Shown here: in pieces, positions 35,600 to 46,709 of the stretch
Numbering within the stretch: position 1 is the first letter of the stretch
Layout: every line of letters begins with the position of its first letter
Source: Xenorhabdus ishibashii
GTDB taxonomy: Bacteria > Pseudomonadota > Gammaproteobacteria > Enterobacterales > Enterobacteriaceae
Reading direction: 5' to 3'
DNA: 64,000 nt
Assembly (NCBI RefSeq): GCF_002632755.1
Contig: NZ_NJAK01000001.1
Coordinates: 2,170,001 to 2,234,000, forward strand
The notes under the pieces: generated by a model
Database searches by the model: none
What the model was told of the DNA's origin: nothing
The model's input: only the letters and a program-made list of their open reading frames with translations
Made by a program: the position numbers and the translations under genes

Positions 35600-37039
35600 T
35601 CAAACCAGTTTTTTACGTTGGTTTGAAGGCGGGATGGATAACGACTCTCTATATTTTGCGACAGTCCGGCGAGCCACTTGAATACCTTGCTCAGCGAGTA
35701 TACTGGTCAATTTACTGTCACTCAGTGGCTTGGACGGGTTTTCTGCCGCGACCAGTTTTTTCACCAGAGCACGTATTGCAGTAGAAGAGGCTTCACCGCC
35801 ACTGTCGGTGTTTACGTGACTGGAGAAAAAATATTTAAGCTCAAAAATCCCGCGTGAACTATACAGGTACTTCTGGGTCGTCACGCGGGAAATGGTGGAT
35901 TCATGCATGTCAACCTGATAGGCAATATCAGCCAGTACCATAGGTTTCATGTGTTCCTCACCATACTCAAAAAAATCTTGTTGCCGTTCAACAATACAGC
36001 GGGCAACTTTCAGCAATGTTTCATTACGGCTTTCGAGGCTCTTGAGCAGCCATTTGGCCTCTTGCAAGTTATTGCGTATGAACAGGCTGTCACTCTCATT
36101 GTTGGCTCGTTGCCCCAGTGCTGCGTAGTGTTGGTTGATACGCAGACGGGGAATGCTATCGGTATTTAGCCTGACTTGCCAGCTTCCATTTTCTTTCTGT
36201 ACCAATATATCTGGAATAACATATTCGGATTCACCGGTATTAACGACCAGACCAGGTTTTGGTTCCAGTGAGTGAATGATATCAATTGCCGCTTTCAGGG
36301 TACTCTCTTTTAATTTGCTCTGACGTAATAAATTACGGAAGTCTCGGTTACCCAGTAGTTCCAGATAGTTGCTGACAATAAGTTTGGCATCATTCAGATA
36401 AGGTGTTTCTGGCGGCAGCATAGAAAGCTGAATAAGCAAGCATTCACGTAAGTCACGAGCAGCAACGCCGATTGGATCAAAATGTTGTATGCGTTTGAGG
36501 ACGGTTTCGACCTCTGCCAACGTCAGCTCATCATCACCAATGCTGGTCAGGATCTCTTCGATGGAAATCGTCAGGTATCCGGTGTCATCAATGGCATCAA
36601 TGATTGCAGTGGCAATGGCAGCATCCGTTTCAGTAAATGGCGTCAATCTTGCTTGCCACGTGAGGTAATCTTGCAGGGTTTGAGTGGTTTCTCCCTGATA
36701 GATGGGGAAATCATCAGTGCTATAATCACTGTGAGTTCCTGAAGGTGTGCCAGCGGTGTAAATTTCATCCCAACTGGCATCCAGTGGTAGCTCTTCCGGC
36801 ATATCCTTCTGTTCAAGTGCTTCACGGGTATCCATAATTTCAGTGTCAGCATCAGAAAGCGCTTGATTCTCCACCTCCTGATGTATGTCATCCTGTTCAA
36901 GCAGCGGGTTGGTTTCCAAAGCTTGCTGAATCTCTTGCTGAAGCTCAAGCGTAGATAGTTGCAACAAACGGATGGCTTGCTGGAGCTGTGGCGTCATCGT
37001 CAATTGCTGACTGAGCCTGAGTTGCAAACTTTGCTTCAT
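35600..37039 (-). CDS. rpoN: RNA polymerase sigma-54 factor RpoN
   Basis: RpoN directs RNA polymerase to -24/-12 promoters that need AAA+ activators. The 479-residue protein has a Gln/Leu-rich region I (1-50, including [17 protein letters not shown]), an acidic linker (about 50-115), the core-binding domain, and the C-terminal helix-turn-helix with RpoN box [10 protein letters not shown] (456-465). It lies between lptB and hpf as in other enterobacteria. Several promoters of its own regulon cannot be judged here. Confidence 0.98.
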   Translation of the reverse strand: MKQSLQLRLSQQLTMTPQLQQAIRLLQLSTLELQQEIQQALETNPLLEQDDIHQEVENQALSDADTEIMDTREALEQKDMPEELPLDASWDEIYTAGTPSGTHSDYSTDDFPIYQGETTQTLQDYLTWQARLTPFTETDAAIATAIIDAIDDTGYLTISIEEILTSIGDDELTLAEVETVLKRIQHFDPIGVAARDLRECLLIQLSMLPPETPYLNDAKLIVSNYLELLGNRDFRNLLRQSKLKESTLKAAIDIIHSLEPKPGLVVNTGESEYVIPDILVQKENGSWQVRLNTDSIPRLRINQHYAALGQRANNESDSLFIRNNLQEAKWLLKSLESRNETLLKVARCIVERQQDFFEYGEEHMKPMVLADIAYQVDMHESTISRVTTQKYLYSSRGIFELKYFFSSHVNTDSGGEASSTAIRALVKKLVAAENPSKPLSDSKLTSILAEQGIQVARRTVAKYRESLSIPPSNQRKKLV

Positions 37040-37108
37040 AGCGTTACCACTTTCTCCTTAATCGAGCTTGAATAGTTCCTTGAATCGCACCTGATAGAAG
37101 GATAAGAG

Positions 37109-37834
37109 TTAAAGGCGGAAACCTTCACCCAAATAGACGCGTTTGACCTGCTCGTTATTCAGGATGTCATTTGGGGAACCGTGGGCAATTAAATGACCTT
37201 GGCTGACGATATAGGCACGTTCACAGACATCCAGTGTTTCACGGACATTGTGGTCAGTAATGAGTACACCCAGCCCGTAATCCCGCAGGTGTTGGATGAT
37301 CTTTTTAATATCCAGTACGGAAATGGGGTCAACGCCGGCAAAAGGTTCATCCAACAGGATGAATTTGGGATTGGCAGCCAGTGCACGGGCAATTTCCACA
37401 CGACGGCGTTCACCACCGGAAAGTGATTGTCCAAGGTTATCACGCAGGTGAGAGATGTGAAATTCCTCCATCAACTCTTCTGCACGCTCTTTTCTCTGTT
37501 CTTGAGTCAGGTCTTTGCGGATTTCCAGTACCGCCATCAAATTGTCGAATACACTCAAACGACGGAAGATGGAAGCTTCCTGAGGCAGGTAACCTATCCC
37601 ACGGCGTGCACGCTCATGCAGGGGCAGCAGGCTGATATCTTCTTCGTCAATGGTGATAGAACCAGCATCACGTGGAACAATGCCAACCACCATATAGAAA
37701 GTCGTCGTTTTACCTGCCCCGTTAGGACCAAGTAAGCCAACAATCTCCCCTGATTTCACGTTTAAGCTGACGTTCTCAACAACCTTGCGGCCTTTATAGG
37801 CTTTCGCCAGATTTTCTGCGTTTAGTATTGCCAT
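37109..37834 (-). CDS. lptB: LPS export ABC transporter ATPase LptB
   Basis: LptB hydrolyses ATP in the LptB2FGC complex to pull LPS from the inner membrane onto the LptA bridge. The 241-residue ATPase has Walker [10 protein letters not shown] (36-44), signature LSGGE (138-142) and Walker B FILLDEP (158-164). It follows lptA by 6 bases. lptF and lptG are elsewhere. Confidence 0.98.
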   Translation of the reverse strand: MAILNAENLAKAYKGRKVVENVSLNVKSGEIVGLLGPNGAGKTTTFYMVVGIVPRDAGSITIDEEDISLLPLHERARRGIGYLPQEASIFRRLSVFDNLMAVLEIRKDLTQEQRKERAEELMEEFHISHLRDNLGQSLSGGERRRVEIARALAANPKFILLDEPFAGVDPISVLDIKKIIQHLRDYGLGVLITDHNVRETLDVCERAYIVSQGHLIAHGSPNDILNNEQVKRVYLGEGFRL

Positions 37835-37840
37835 CGGTCG

Positions 37841-38401
37841 TTATTTACCCTTTTTCTGAGCGTCAGCGCCGTTAACACCTGAGCCTTTTTCTTGTAGCTG
37901 GGCAGGTAACAGGACGGTAGTGACATGTTTACCTTTATCGCTAAAGGCTTCCATTTGTTGTTCTGGTACCAGATAAGTGATTTTATCGCCTTTGATATTG
38001 CTGTCTAGCTGTTCAAGATAGGCGTTTCCCGTTAGGGTGACCAGTTCTTTATCCATCTCATAGCGCATCTTTGATGCATGGCCTTTGAGGGGCTTACCAT
38101 CATCTTGCAATTGGTAAAAAGTGGCAGGATTACCGAATGCTTCAATAACTGTCTTGTCAGAATTCCCTTCCGGGCGGGTAACAACGACTTTATCAGCATG
38201 AATGTCGATAGTGCCTTGTTTTACGATGACATTATCCGTAAATGTGGCAATGTTTCCGGTTAAATCCAGTGACTGCCTTTCTGAGTCAATGGTAATGGGT
38301 TTTTTTGTATCATCTTTTAAGGCCAGTACGGGCAGGCTGACAGCAAAAAGTGTACTGGCAATAACGGAATTACGGATTAGGTTGTTCATGTGGAATCTCA
38401 T
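37841..38401 (-). CDS. lptA: LPS transport bridge protein LptA
   Basis: LptA polymerises in the periplasm as a beta-jellyroll bridge carrying LPS from LptC to LptD. The 186-residue protein has a signal peptide (about 1-27, ending PVLALKD) and the OstA-like fold: GNIATFTDNVIVKQGTIDIH and NIKGDKITYLVPEQ. The start at 38401 has AAGGTGA upstream and lies inside the end of lptC (32-base overlap). Confidence 0.97.
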   Translation of the reverse strand: MRFHMNNLIRNSVIASTLFAVSLPVLALKDDTKKPITIDSERQSLDLTGNIATFTDNVIVKQGTIDIHADKVVVTRPEGNSDKTVIEAFGNPATFYQLQDDGKPLKGHASKMRYEMDKELVTLTGNAYLEQLDSNIKGDKITYLVPEQQMEAFSDKGKHVTTVLLPAQLQEKGSGVNGADAQKKGK

Positions 38402-38963
38402 ATTGAGTGGTCACCTTTTCAATCAGTTCAGCAGTTTTGTTTCGCAGATTGCCACGCATTTTCATGCCAACAGATTTAAGACCGACACCGATAAGAGTGA
38501 CTCGGTCATCGGATGCGACGTCCTGGGTTGTCAGATTGACGATCGCATTGTCTGTTGTGATCCGCTGCAATTGTGACGCATCGTTCAGGCTATCCACTTG
38601 GACATCCCCGTACAAATAGAGCATTTTATCTTGGGTCAGCTTGGCCTTATTGGCGCGTACTGTCCATGTCGCTATCGGGGTTCCAGGGTTGCCATTAGGG
38701 TCAAATGTTGTCAATACAGGATTGGTAAACCAAGTCAGTTTGGCTTCCGTATAGTTTTGAACATCGTCAGCAACCAGCTTGTAAGTAAGCTTACCTGCCG
38801 GATCATAAACAAAAGTGATGGCTTCCTGTGTTTGATAAGTCGGATAACCATCATCCACAATTGCTGATGAGGTATCATCATTTACATTCGATAAATTCCA
38901 GCCGATCAGCGCAAGCGCGATCAGTGCCAATATTGCGATCAGCCAGGATTGAATTTTGCTCAT
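38370..38963 (-). CDS. lptC: LPS export protein LptC
   Basis: LptC is a single-span inner-membrane protein that receives LPS from LptB2FG and passes it to LptA. The 197-residue protein has an N-terminal anchor (about 6-24, LIAILALIALALIGWNL) and a jellyroll domain with ITFVYDPAGKLTYKLVADDV. It overlaps lptA, which makes joint translation likely. Confidence 0.95.
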   Translation of the reverse strand: MSKIQSWLIAILALIALALIGWNLSNVNDDTSSAIVDDGYPTYQTQEAITFVYDPAGKLTYKLVADDVQNYTEAKLTWFTNPVLTTFDPNGNPGTPIATWTVRANKAKLTQDKMLYLYGDVQVDSLNDASQLQRITTDNAIVNLTTQDVASDDRVTLIGVGLKSVGMKMRGNLRNKTAELIEKVTTQYEIPHEQPNP

Positions 38964-38981
38964 TCTTTTTTCAATTTTAAT

Positions 38982-39545
38982 TTATATGGATAACCCTTTG
39001 GCATCTTCGAGTTTATTCTGCGCGAAGAGCACCAAATCACAAAGTTCCCTGACTGCACCACGACCGCCGGCAATCTGAGTCACATAATCTGCTTTTGGCA
39101 ACAGTAATGGATGGGCATCAGCAACTGCAACAGATAATCCAACTTGTGCCATGACAGGCCAGTCAATAAGGTCATCACCAATATAGGCGACTTGTTCTGG
39201 CTGCAACGCTAGTTTATCCAACAGTTCCTTATACGCCAAAACCTTATCGTGTTGTCCTTGGTAAAGATGTGTAATACCTAAGGTTTTTGCCCGATTTTCC
39301 AGCAATTTTGCGTTACGCCCAGTAATGATAGCAACTTCAATACCGGAGGTGATTAAGCAACGGATGCCATAACCATCACGAACGTTAAAGGCTTTCAGTT
39401 CTTCGCCTGCATTGCCCATGTAGATAAGTCCATCAGACATCACGCCATCAACATCACAAATCAAGAGATGGATTTGACGGGCTTTTTCGATAATTGATTT
39501 GTTAACTGGGCCATAACAGGTGTCCAGGTACTCTTTTTGACTCAT
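38982..39545 (-). CDS. kdsC: 3-deoxy-D-manno-octulosonate 8-phosphate phosphatase
   Basis: KdsC removes phosphate from Kdo-8-phosphate, giving Kdo for the LPS inner core. This C0-type HAD enzyme has 187 residues: motif I LLICDVDGVMSDG (Asp31 and Asp33), motif II IITGRNA and motif IV YIGDDLIDWPVM. C0 enzymes act as tetramers. It follows kdsD, which makes the first intermediate of the same pathway. Confidence 0.97.
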   Translation of the reverse strand: MSQKEYLDTCYGPVNKSIIEKARQIHLLICDVDGVMSDGLIYMGNAGEELKAFNVRDGYGIRCLITSGIEVAIITGRNAKLLENRAKTLGITHLYQGQHDKVLAYKELLDKLALQPEQVAYIGDDLIDWPVMAQVGLSVAVADAHPLLLPKADYVTQIAGGRGAVRELCDLVLFAQNKLEDAKGLSI

Positions 39546-39582
39546 TAAGAAATTCTCTTAAGATTGATGTTATGTTTATGTT

Positions 39583-40551
39583 TTAAACAACACCGGCCTG
39601 CAAAAGATCGTGCATGTGTAGTACTCCCAGTAATTTGTCATCTTCTGTGACCAATAGTGAGGTAATGTGGCGTAATTGCATTAGGTTTAAGGCATCAACC
39701 GCTAGTGCATTGGGTTTGATACGAATACCGCCGGCAGTCATGACATCAGAAATTTTTGCATTGTTTAAATCGATACCCATATCGAAAACACGGCGCAAAT
39801 CGCCATCGGTAAAAATACCACGGATCTGCATGTCATCATCACAAATAACCGTCATGCCCAATTTTTTGCGGGTGATTTCCACCAAAGCCTCGCGCAGAGT
39901 CGCTGTACGGGGAACGCGGGGAATGTCATTACCCGTGGTCATTAAATCACTGACCAGTAGCAAAAGTTTGCGTCCGAGTGCTCCACCAGGATGGGAAAGG
40001 GCGAAGTCTTCAGCCGTAAAGCCACGGGCTTGCAAGAGTGCAAGAGCTAATGCATCTCCCATAACGAGTGTGGCGGTGGTGCTGGTCGTAGGGGCTAACC
40101 CCAATGGGCAGGCTTCTTGCGGCACTTTGATACACAGGTGAATATCTGCGGCTTTGCCCATGTTGCTGTTGCGATTATTTGTCATGCAGATGAGCGGGAC
40201 TTTTTGTCGCTTGAGTACGGGAATTAACGCCAGAATTTCATTTGATTCACCGGAATTGGAAATAGCCAACACGATGTCTTTTGCTGTTACCATACCAAGA
40301 TCGCCGTGGCTGGCTTCGCCAGGATGGACAAAGAACGAAGGTGTACCGGTGCTGGCAAATGTCGCAGCGATTTTCCGCCCAATATGACCGGATTTCCCCA
40401 TCCCCATCACAATGATTTTTCCTTCACAACTAAACATTAATTCGCAGGCTTGGCTGAAATCGTCATTAATGTATTGCTCCAGGCCAACCAGCCCTTCAAG
40501 TTCAATATGTAATACTTGCTTACCTGCTTGCTGAAAATCGATTTTAGGCAT
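39583..40551 (-). CDS. kdsD: D-arabinose 5-phosphate isomerase
   Basis: KdsD converts ribulose 5-phosphate to arabinose 5-phosphate, the first step to Kdo. It has an N-terminal SIS domain (VMGMGKSGHIGRKIAATFAS, SNSGESNEI, APTTSTTATL) and two C-terminal CBS domains (GIFTDGDLRRVFDMG, LLGVLHMHDLLQ). I place the start at 40551 (322 residues), preceded by GGGAAG; an ATG at 40575 adds eight residues without a ribosome site. It lies between yrbG and kdsC as is usual. Confidence 0.96.
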   Translation of the reverse strand: MPKIDFQQAGKQVLHIELEGLVGLEQYINDDFSQACELMFSCEGKIIVMGMGKSGHIGRKIAATFASTGTPSFFVHPGEASHGDLGMVTAKDIVLAISNSGESNEILALIPVLKRQKVPLICMTNNRNSNMGKAADIHLCIKVPQEACPLGLAPTTSTTATLVMGDALALALLQARGFTAEDFALSHPGGALGRKLLLLVSDLMTTGNDIPRVPRTATLREALVEITRKKLGMTVICDDDMQIRGIFTDGDLRRVFDMGIDLNNAKISDVMTAGGIRIKPNALAVDALNLMQLRHITSLLVTEDDKLLGVLHMHDLLQAGVV

Positions 40552-40586
40552 TTTTACTTCCCACTCTTTTCCCATTCAATCGGCAA

Positions 40587-41564
40587 TTACTCAGTACCGT
40601 AATAATTAGAAACAAAAAGTACGACAAAATAAGCGATAAAACAGCTTAGTAGCAAGATGCCGTTCAATCGGTTCAATCGATGCTTTCTTCCCAGACAAAA
40701 TACCGTAAATAGTATACTCGCTGCCATCATGACCCAAAAATCCCGAGAAAATGCTGGAGGTGAAAAAGCACTAGGGGAGAGTATGGCGGGAACCCCCAAG
40801 ACAAGGGTGGCATTGAAGACGTTCGAGCCAACAATATTGCCCATTGCCATGTCACTCTCGCCTTTGATGGCCGCTGCAATGACGGTGGCAAGTTCAGGCA
40901 AGCTGGTTCCCACGGCAAGAATTGTCAGGCCAATCACCAGTTCGCTAACATGATAAATGCGCGCAATAACGGTTGCATTATCAATCACCATGCGGGTAGA
41001 AATAGGAAGAATAATTAACCCCAAAACAACCCAAAGAAGCGCAATTCCTTTGTTGCCTTCGACCGGCAATTCTGAATTTCTTTCCTGGGTATAACTATCA
41101 ATCCCATTGTGTTGGGAGAAAGCGGTCATTTTTATCATCAGTGAGATGAATAAAAGAGCGGCAAGCACTAAAAGAATACCGTCCAGTCGGCTCAGGTATC
41201 CATTGGACAGCAAATACCCTGCAAATGCAGTGATCGCCAACATGAGGGGAACTTCTTGTCGCAGAATTTCTGATTTTACCTTGATTGGCTTAATGAAAGC
41301 TGCTGCTCCCGTAATTAGCAACAGGTTAGTAATATTAGAACCAATGGCATTGCCTATGGCCATATCTGGTTGTCCATCCAAAATTGCCGTGACAGATACC
41401 ATCAGTTCTGGCAGCGAGGTTCCTATTCCCATAATAACCAGGCCGACAATAAAAGGGGGGATTTTCATAGCATGGGCAAAAACAGCCGCACCATAAACTA
41501 ATCTATCAGAACCATACACCAGTAAAATCAACCCGGTAATGAGCAGTACAATTGTCAGAAACAT
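40587..41564 (-). CDS. yrbG: Calcium/sodium antiporter YrbG
   Basis: This inner-membrane CaCA-family exchanger has 325 residues and about ten membrane segments. The two alpha repeats show VIMGIGTSLPELMVSVTAIL with GNAIGSNITNLLLI, and ILAVGTSLPELATVIAAA with GNIVGSNVFNATLV. Each carries the GSN and PE motifs that bind the cation. It is the first gene of the minus-strand LPS/rpoN block and is divergent from mlaF. Its physiological ion is not settled in E. coli. Confidence 0.95.
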   Translation of the reverse strand: MFLTIVLLITGLILLVYGSDRLVYGAAVFAHAMKIPPFIVGLVIMGIGTSLPELMVSVTAILDGQPDMAIGNAIGSNITNLLLITGAAAFIKPIKVKSEILRQEVPLMLAITAFAGYLLSNGYLSRLDGILLVLAALLFISLMIKMTAFSQHNGIDSYTQERNSELPVEGNKGIALLWVVLGLIILPISTRMVIDNATVIARIYHVSELVIGLTILAVGTSLPELATVIAAAIKGESDMAMGNIVGSNVFNATLVLGVPAILSPSAFSPPAFSRDFWVMMAASILFTVFCLGRKHRLNRLNGILLLSCFIAYFVVLFVSNYYGTE

Positions 41565-41796
41565 GGTGTGTCCCTTAAATAAGTTTTATTCTGAGCATAA
41601 CGCCAATGATGGTTGATTTTTAAATCATGGAATGTTTATTCAGCTAGACTTATACATTCTGACGATCAAGCGATAAAAAGTAAAATTTGTCATAACTTTG
41701 CTAACGCAAAGTTGGGCAATTTTTTGTAGTATGCATTATTAATTATTTAAATACAGTTATGAAGACAGTTCTATTAACGGTTAGGGGCTATCAATA

Positions 41797-42600
41797 ATGA
41801 GTCAACAAACAGCAAATCTTATCGAGATCTGCGGAATGCATTTCACTCGAGGCCAACGCCCGATTTTTGCTGATATTAATCTGACCGTTCCGAAAGGAAA
41901 GATTACCGCTATTATGGGACCTTCTGGTATAGGAAAAACTACGTTGCTGCGTTTGATCGGGGGGCAAATTCGCCCTGAACGTGGTGAAATTTGGTTTGAT
42001 GGCGATAATATTCCGGCATTGTCCCGCCCACACCTTTATGCTGCCCGCAAGAAAATGAGCATGTTATTTCAGTCAGGTGCATTGTTCACTGATCTGAATG
42101 TTTTTGACAATGTGGCTTTTCCTCTGCGTGAGCATACCCAACTGCCTGAAACGTTGATTCACACAACCGTGATGATGAAGCTGGAAGCGGTGGGACTGCG
42201 TGGCGCTGCACATTTGATGCCATCGGAACTTTCTGGCGGTATGGCAAGAAGAGCGGCATTAGCAAGGGCGATTGCACTCGATCCTGACTTAATCATGTTT
42301 GATGAACCCTTTGTCGGTCAAGACCCTATCACGATGGGTGTTTTGGTAAAGTTGATCGATGAATTGAACCATGCACTGGGGGTCACGTGTGTCATTGTTT
42401 CCCACGATGTACCTGAAGTACTGAGTATTGCCGATTATGCTTATATTGTGGCTGAGAAAAGGGTGATCGCAGAAGGTACTCCAGATCAATTGAGAATGAA
42501 GCAGGATCAGCGGGTACGTCAATTTCTTGATGGTATTGCTGATGGGCCTGTGCCTTTCCGTTTCCCAGCCGGGGATTATAAAACTGAGTTATTAGGATGA
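41797..42600 (+). CDS. mlaF: Phospholipid transport ATPase MlaF
   Basis: MlaF is the ATPase of the MlaFEDB complex, which moves phospholipids between MlaC and the inner membrane to keep the outer leaflet free of them. The 267-residue protein has Walker [10 protein letters not shown] (41-49), signature ELSGGMARR (144-152) and Walker B LIMFDEP. It opens the five-gene mla operon; the gap of 230 bases to yrbG holds both promoters. Confidence 0.97.
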   Translation: MSQQTANLIEICGMHFTRGQRPIFADINLTVPKGKITAIMGPSGIGKTTLLRLIGGQIRPERGEIWFDGDNIPALSRPHLYAARKKMSMLFQSGALFTDLNVFDNVAFPLREHTQLPETLIHTTVMMKLEAVGLRGAAHLMPSELSGGMARRAALARAIALDPDLIMFDEPFVGQDPITMGVLVKLIDELNHALGVTCVIVSHDVPEVLSIADYAYIVAEKRVIAEGTPDQLRMKQDQRVRQFLDGIADGPVPFRFPAGDYKTELLG

Positions 42601-42604
42601 TGGA

Positions 42605-43393
42605 ATGTTGATGTTAACACGGACATTAGCAGCAATGGGCCGACGTGCGATTGAGGCTACGGCTTCATTCGGCCGTGCGGGCTTTATGCTGTTCAATGCA
42701 ATCATTGGTAAGCCAGAGCCTGCCAAACAATGGACACTGTTGCGCCAGCAACTGTATAGCTTAGGTGTCCAGTCTCTTCTGATCATTGTAGTTTCAGGAT
42801 TATTTATTGGCATGGTGTTGGCCTTGCAGGGCTATCTGGTTTTGACCACATTTAGTGCGGAAGGCAGCCTTGGCATGATGGTGGCGCTGTCACTGCTGCG
42901 TGAACTGGGACCTGTGGTAACCGCACTACTGTTTGCAGGGCGAGCGGGTTCAGCTTTGACCGCAGAAATTGGCCTGATGAAAACCACTGAACAAATTTCC
43001 AGTCTGGAGATGATGGCGGTTGACCCGCTGCGCCGAGTTATTGCCCCTCGCTTTTGGGCGGGTTTTATCAGCATGCCTTTGCTCTCCTTGATCTTTGTTG
43101 CTGTGGGGATACTGGGTGGTGCAATAGTAGGTGTCGATTGGAAAGGTATTGATGGTGGCTTTTTCTGGTCATCCATGCAGTCTGCGATAGAGTGGCAAAA
43201 AGATTTACTCAACTGTTTTCTCAAGAGTGTCGTTTTTGCTATTACGGTAACCTGGATTGCACTATTCAATGGTTATGATGCTATCCCGACATCGGAAGGG
43301 ATCAGCAGGGCGACGACGCGCACAGTAGTGCATGCGTCGTTGGCGGTATTGGGTTTGGATTTTGTGCTGACAGCACTGATGTTTGGGAACTAA
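42605..43393 (+). CDS. mlaE: Phospholipid transport permease MlaE
   Basis: MlaE is the membrane subunit of MlaFEDB. The 262-residue protein has about five to six hydrophobic segments and conserved stretches [36 protein letters not shown] and [20 protein letters not shown]. The ATG at 42605 has AGGA 7 bases upstream and follows mlaF by 4 bases. Confidence 0.97.
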   Translation: MLMLTRTLAAMGRRAIEATASFGRAGFMLFNAIIGKPEPAKQWTLLRQQLYSLGVQSLLIIVVSGLFIGMVLALQGYLVLTTFSAEGSLGMMVALSLLRELGPVVTALLFAGRAGSALTAEIGLMKTTEQISSLEMMAVDPLRRVIAPRFWAGFISMPLLSLIFVAVGILGGAIVGVDWKGIDGGFFWSSMQSAIEWQKDLLNCFLKSVVFAITVTWIALFNGYDAIPTSEGISRATTRTVVHASLAVLGLDFVLTALMFGN

Positions 43394-43397
43394 GTCG

Positions 43398-43910
43398 ATG
43401 CAAAGCAAGAAAAATGAAATTTGGGTGGGTGTTTTTGTCTTGATTGCGTTGGCTGCAATCATTTTTTTATGCCTCAAAGTTGCAGATATTCGATCTTTCG
43501 GCAGCCAGCCAACTTATCGTGTCTATGCCACATTTGACAATATTGGTGGCCTGAAAGTCCGTTCACCAGTGAAAGTTGGCGGAGTCGTGATTGGTCGTGT
43601 GGATAAGATCTGGTTGGATCACAAAACTTATACGCCACAAGTTGAACTGGATATTTTCACTCGATACGACAATATTCCCAATACCAGTTCGCTTTCTATC
43701 CGAACTTCAGGGTTATTGGGAGAGCAATATGTTGCTCTCAATATCGGTTTTGATGATCCTGATTTAGGCACTACCATGTTGAAAGATGGCGATCGTATTG
43801 AAGATACCAAGCCGGCGATGGTACTTGAAGATTTGATTGGGCAGTTCTTGTATAAAAATAGTGGCGGAAGTCAGGAAAAATCCGCTTCGATATCTGAACA
43901 GGCACACTAA
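43398..43910 (+). CDS. mlaD: Phospholipid transport MCE protein MlaD
   Basis: MlaD forms a membrane-anchored hexameric ring with a hydrophobic pore through which lipids pass. The 170-residue protein has one N-terminal anchor (about 8-28) and an MCE domain with YATFDNIGGLKVRSPVKVGG and TSSLSIRTSGLLGEQYVALN. The start at 43398 is the family start (MQSKKNEIWVG), 4 bases after mlaE. Confidence 0.97.
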   Translation: MQSKKNEIWVGVFVLIALAAIIFLCLKVADIRSFGSQPTYRVYATFDNIGGLKVRSPVKVGGVVIGRVDKIWLDHKTYTPQVELDIFTRYDNIPNTSSLSIRTSGLLGEQYVALNIGFDDPDLGTTMLKDGDRIEDTKPAMVLEDLIGQFLYKNSGGSQEKSASISEQAH

Positions 43911-43943
43911 CCAGCAATCCACTATTTAGGAGGAACAATATTT

Positions 43944-44573
43944 ATGTTTAAACGATTACTTATGGTTGCGTTGCTGGTGGTTGCGCCATTGGCCAGCGCT
44001 ACAGATCAAACCAACCCCTATGCATTGATGAAAGATGCAGCGGAAAAAACGTTTAGCCGTTTGAAGAACGAGCAACCACAGATTCAGGCCAATCCAGAAG
44101 TTTTGCGCCAGATTGTGCGTCAAGAATTGCTGCCTTATGTGCAGATAAAATATGCAGGAGCACTGGTTCTGGGGCCTTACTACAAACAAGCGACACCTGA
44201 GCAGCGTGATGCTTATTTCAAGGCATTTGGATCCTATCTGGTGCAGGCGTATGGTCAGGCCTTGGCGATGTATCACGGACAAGATTATCAGATTGCACCA
44301 GAACAGCCGTTGGGTGATAAGACAATAGTTGCCATTCGTGTCACGATTACCGATCCTAATGGGCAGCCGCCAGTTCGTCTAGATTTCCAATGGCGTAAAA
44401 ACAGTAAGACAGGTTATTGGCAGGCTTATGACATGATCGCAGAAGGCGTGAGTATGATCACGACCAAACAGAATGAATGGGCGGATATCCTGCGTCATAA
44501 AGGCATTGATGCTCTGACAGAACAATTGGCTATCAGTGCGAAAGCCCCGATCACTTTAGAAAAGAAAAAGTGA
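43944..44573 (+). CDS. mlaC: Periplasmic phospholipid-binding protein MlaC
   Basis: MlaC shuttles phospholipids through the periplasm between MlaA at the outer membrane and MlaD. The 209-residue protein begins with a signal peptide (about 1-19, [19 protein letters not shown]). Its NTF2-like domain contains [20 protein letters not shown] and [20 protein letters not shown]. An AGGAGG ribosome site precedes the start. Confidence 0.97.
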   Translation: MFKRLLMVALLVVAPLASATDQTNPYALMKDAAEKTFSRLKNEQPQIQANPEVLRQIVRQELLPYVQIKYAGALVLGPYYKQATPEQRDAYFKAFGSYLVQAYGQALAMYHGQDYQIAPEQPLGDKTIVAIRVTITDPNGQPPVRLDFQWRKNSKTGYWQAYDMIAEGVSMITTKQNEWADILRHKGIDALTEQLAISAKAPITLEKKK

Positions 44574-44574
44574 T

Positions 44575-44925
44575 ATGGAAAAAACGACTTTTGATAACGG
44601 CATGATTAACGGAAACGTCAATCAGGGAACTGTTAGCTGGGAAAAAGCCGGTAATACATTGTTTCTGCAAGGCACATTGGATCGTGATAGTCTGCTGCCG
44701 CTTTGGCAACAAAAAGAGCACATTCTGGAGGGCATTGACAATATTGATGTCTCCCAACTGAGCCGTGTAGATTCTACGGGATTGGCTCTGTTTATCCAAT
44801 TAAAGGGGGAATGCCAGAAACGTGGCACGCCACTGACCTTTTCAGGCATAGGTGAACGTCTGAGTACGTTGATAACGTTGTATGGACTGCAAGCTCTTCT
44901 GGACGATAATCAGTCTAAGGTGTAA
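44575..44925 (+). CDS. mlaB: STAS-domain subunit MlaB
   Basis: MlaB is a cytoplasmic STAS protein that binds MlaF and stabilises the complex. The core has IDVSQLSRVDSTGLALFIQL, where the conserved threonine/serine lies in the STAS loop. At 116 residues it is about 19 longer than E. coli MlaB because of an N-terminal extension; an internal ATG at 44602 would shorten it by nine. It follows mlaC by a single base and is followed by a strong terminator. Confidence 0.92.
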   Translation: MEKTTFDNGMINGNVNQGTVSWEKAGNTLFLQGTLDRDSLLPLWQQKEHILEGIDNIDVSQLSRVDSTGLALFIQLKGECQKRGTPLTFSGIGERLSTLITLYGLQALLDDNQSKV

Positions 44926-44943
44926 TTCCTTTTTTTGATCATC

Positions 44944-44983
44944 AACGCCCTTGTAAGCTATCAACTTACAGGGGCGTTTTTCT
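44944..44983 (+). terminator. Rho-independent terminator of the mla operon
   Basis: AACGCCC and GTAAG pair with CTTAC and GGGCGTT around a short loop, followed by TTTTTC. It comes just after mlaB, so ibaG has its own promoter. Confidence 0.88.
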
Positions 44984-45079
44984 TGGTTTAAGAGTTGCCT
45001 GTATTCCTTTAGGATGAGCATCTACTATTATTTTTTTATTTAACGACACTATTTTCTAACGACGAGTGTGAGCAAGTTT

Positions 45080-45334
45080 ATGGATACAAATGAAATCAAA
45101 AAAGTGCTGATGGAAAAATTGGCACTTGATGAAGTTATTGTTAGTGGTGACGGCAGCCATTTTCAGGTTATTGCTGTTGGCGCATTTTTTGATGGTCTGA
45201 GCAGAGTAAAACAGCAGCAGGCTGTTTATGCTCCTTTGATGGAATACATCGCTGATAACCGCATTCATGCGTTGTCAATCAAAGCCTATACACCTGCACA
45301 ATGGCAGCGTGATCGTAAGCTTCAGGGACTTTAA
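45080..45334 (+). CDS. ibaG: BolA-family protein IbaG
   Basis: IbaG is a BolA-type protein that works with monothiol glutaredoxin in iron-sulfur handling and responds to acid. The 84-residue product has ILVSG-like [16 protein letters not shown], with the conserved His, and [20 protein letters not shown] 45080 matches the family start; a GTG 12 bases earlier is in frame. murA follows after 57 bases, the usual order. Confidence 0.95.
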   Translation: MDTNEIKKVLMEKLALDEVIVSGDGSHFQVIAVGAFFDGLSRVKQQQAVYAPLMEYIADNRIHALSIKAYTPAQWQRDRKLQGL

Positions 45335-45388
45335 AGCTGTTTGCCTCGCCGCGAACAGCACACTTTGAATTAAATAAGAGAATCATGA

Positions 45389-46654
<1,266 letters not shown>

Positions 46655-46668
46655 ACAGAATTAGATAT

Positions 46669-46706
46669 TCTTTTTCGCCCACCTTGTGGGTGAGGTGGGC
46701 GAGAAA
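46669..46706. terminator. Bidirectional terminator between murA and degS
   Basis: CGCCCACC (46676-46683) pairs with GGTGGGCG (46694-46701). T5 precedes and A4 follows, so T runs exist on both strands. It separates two convergent genes. Confidence 0.9.
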
Positions 46707-46709
46707 AGA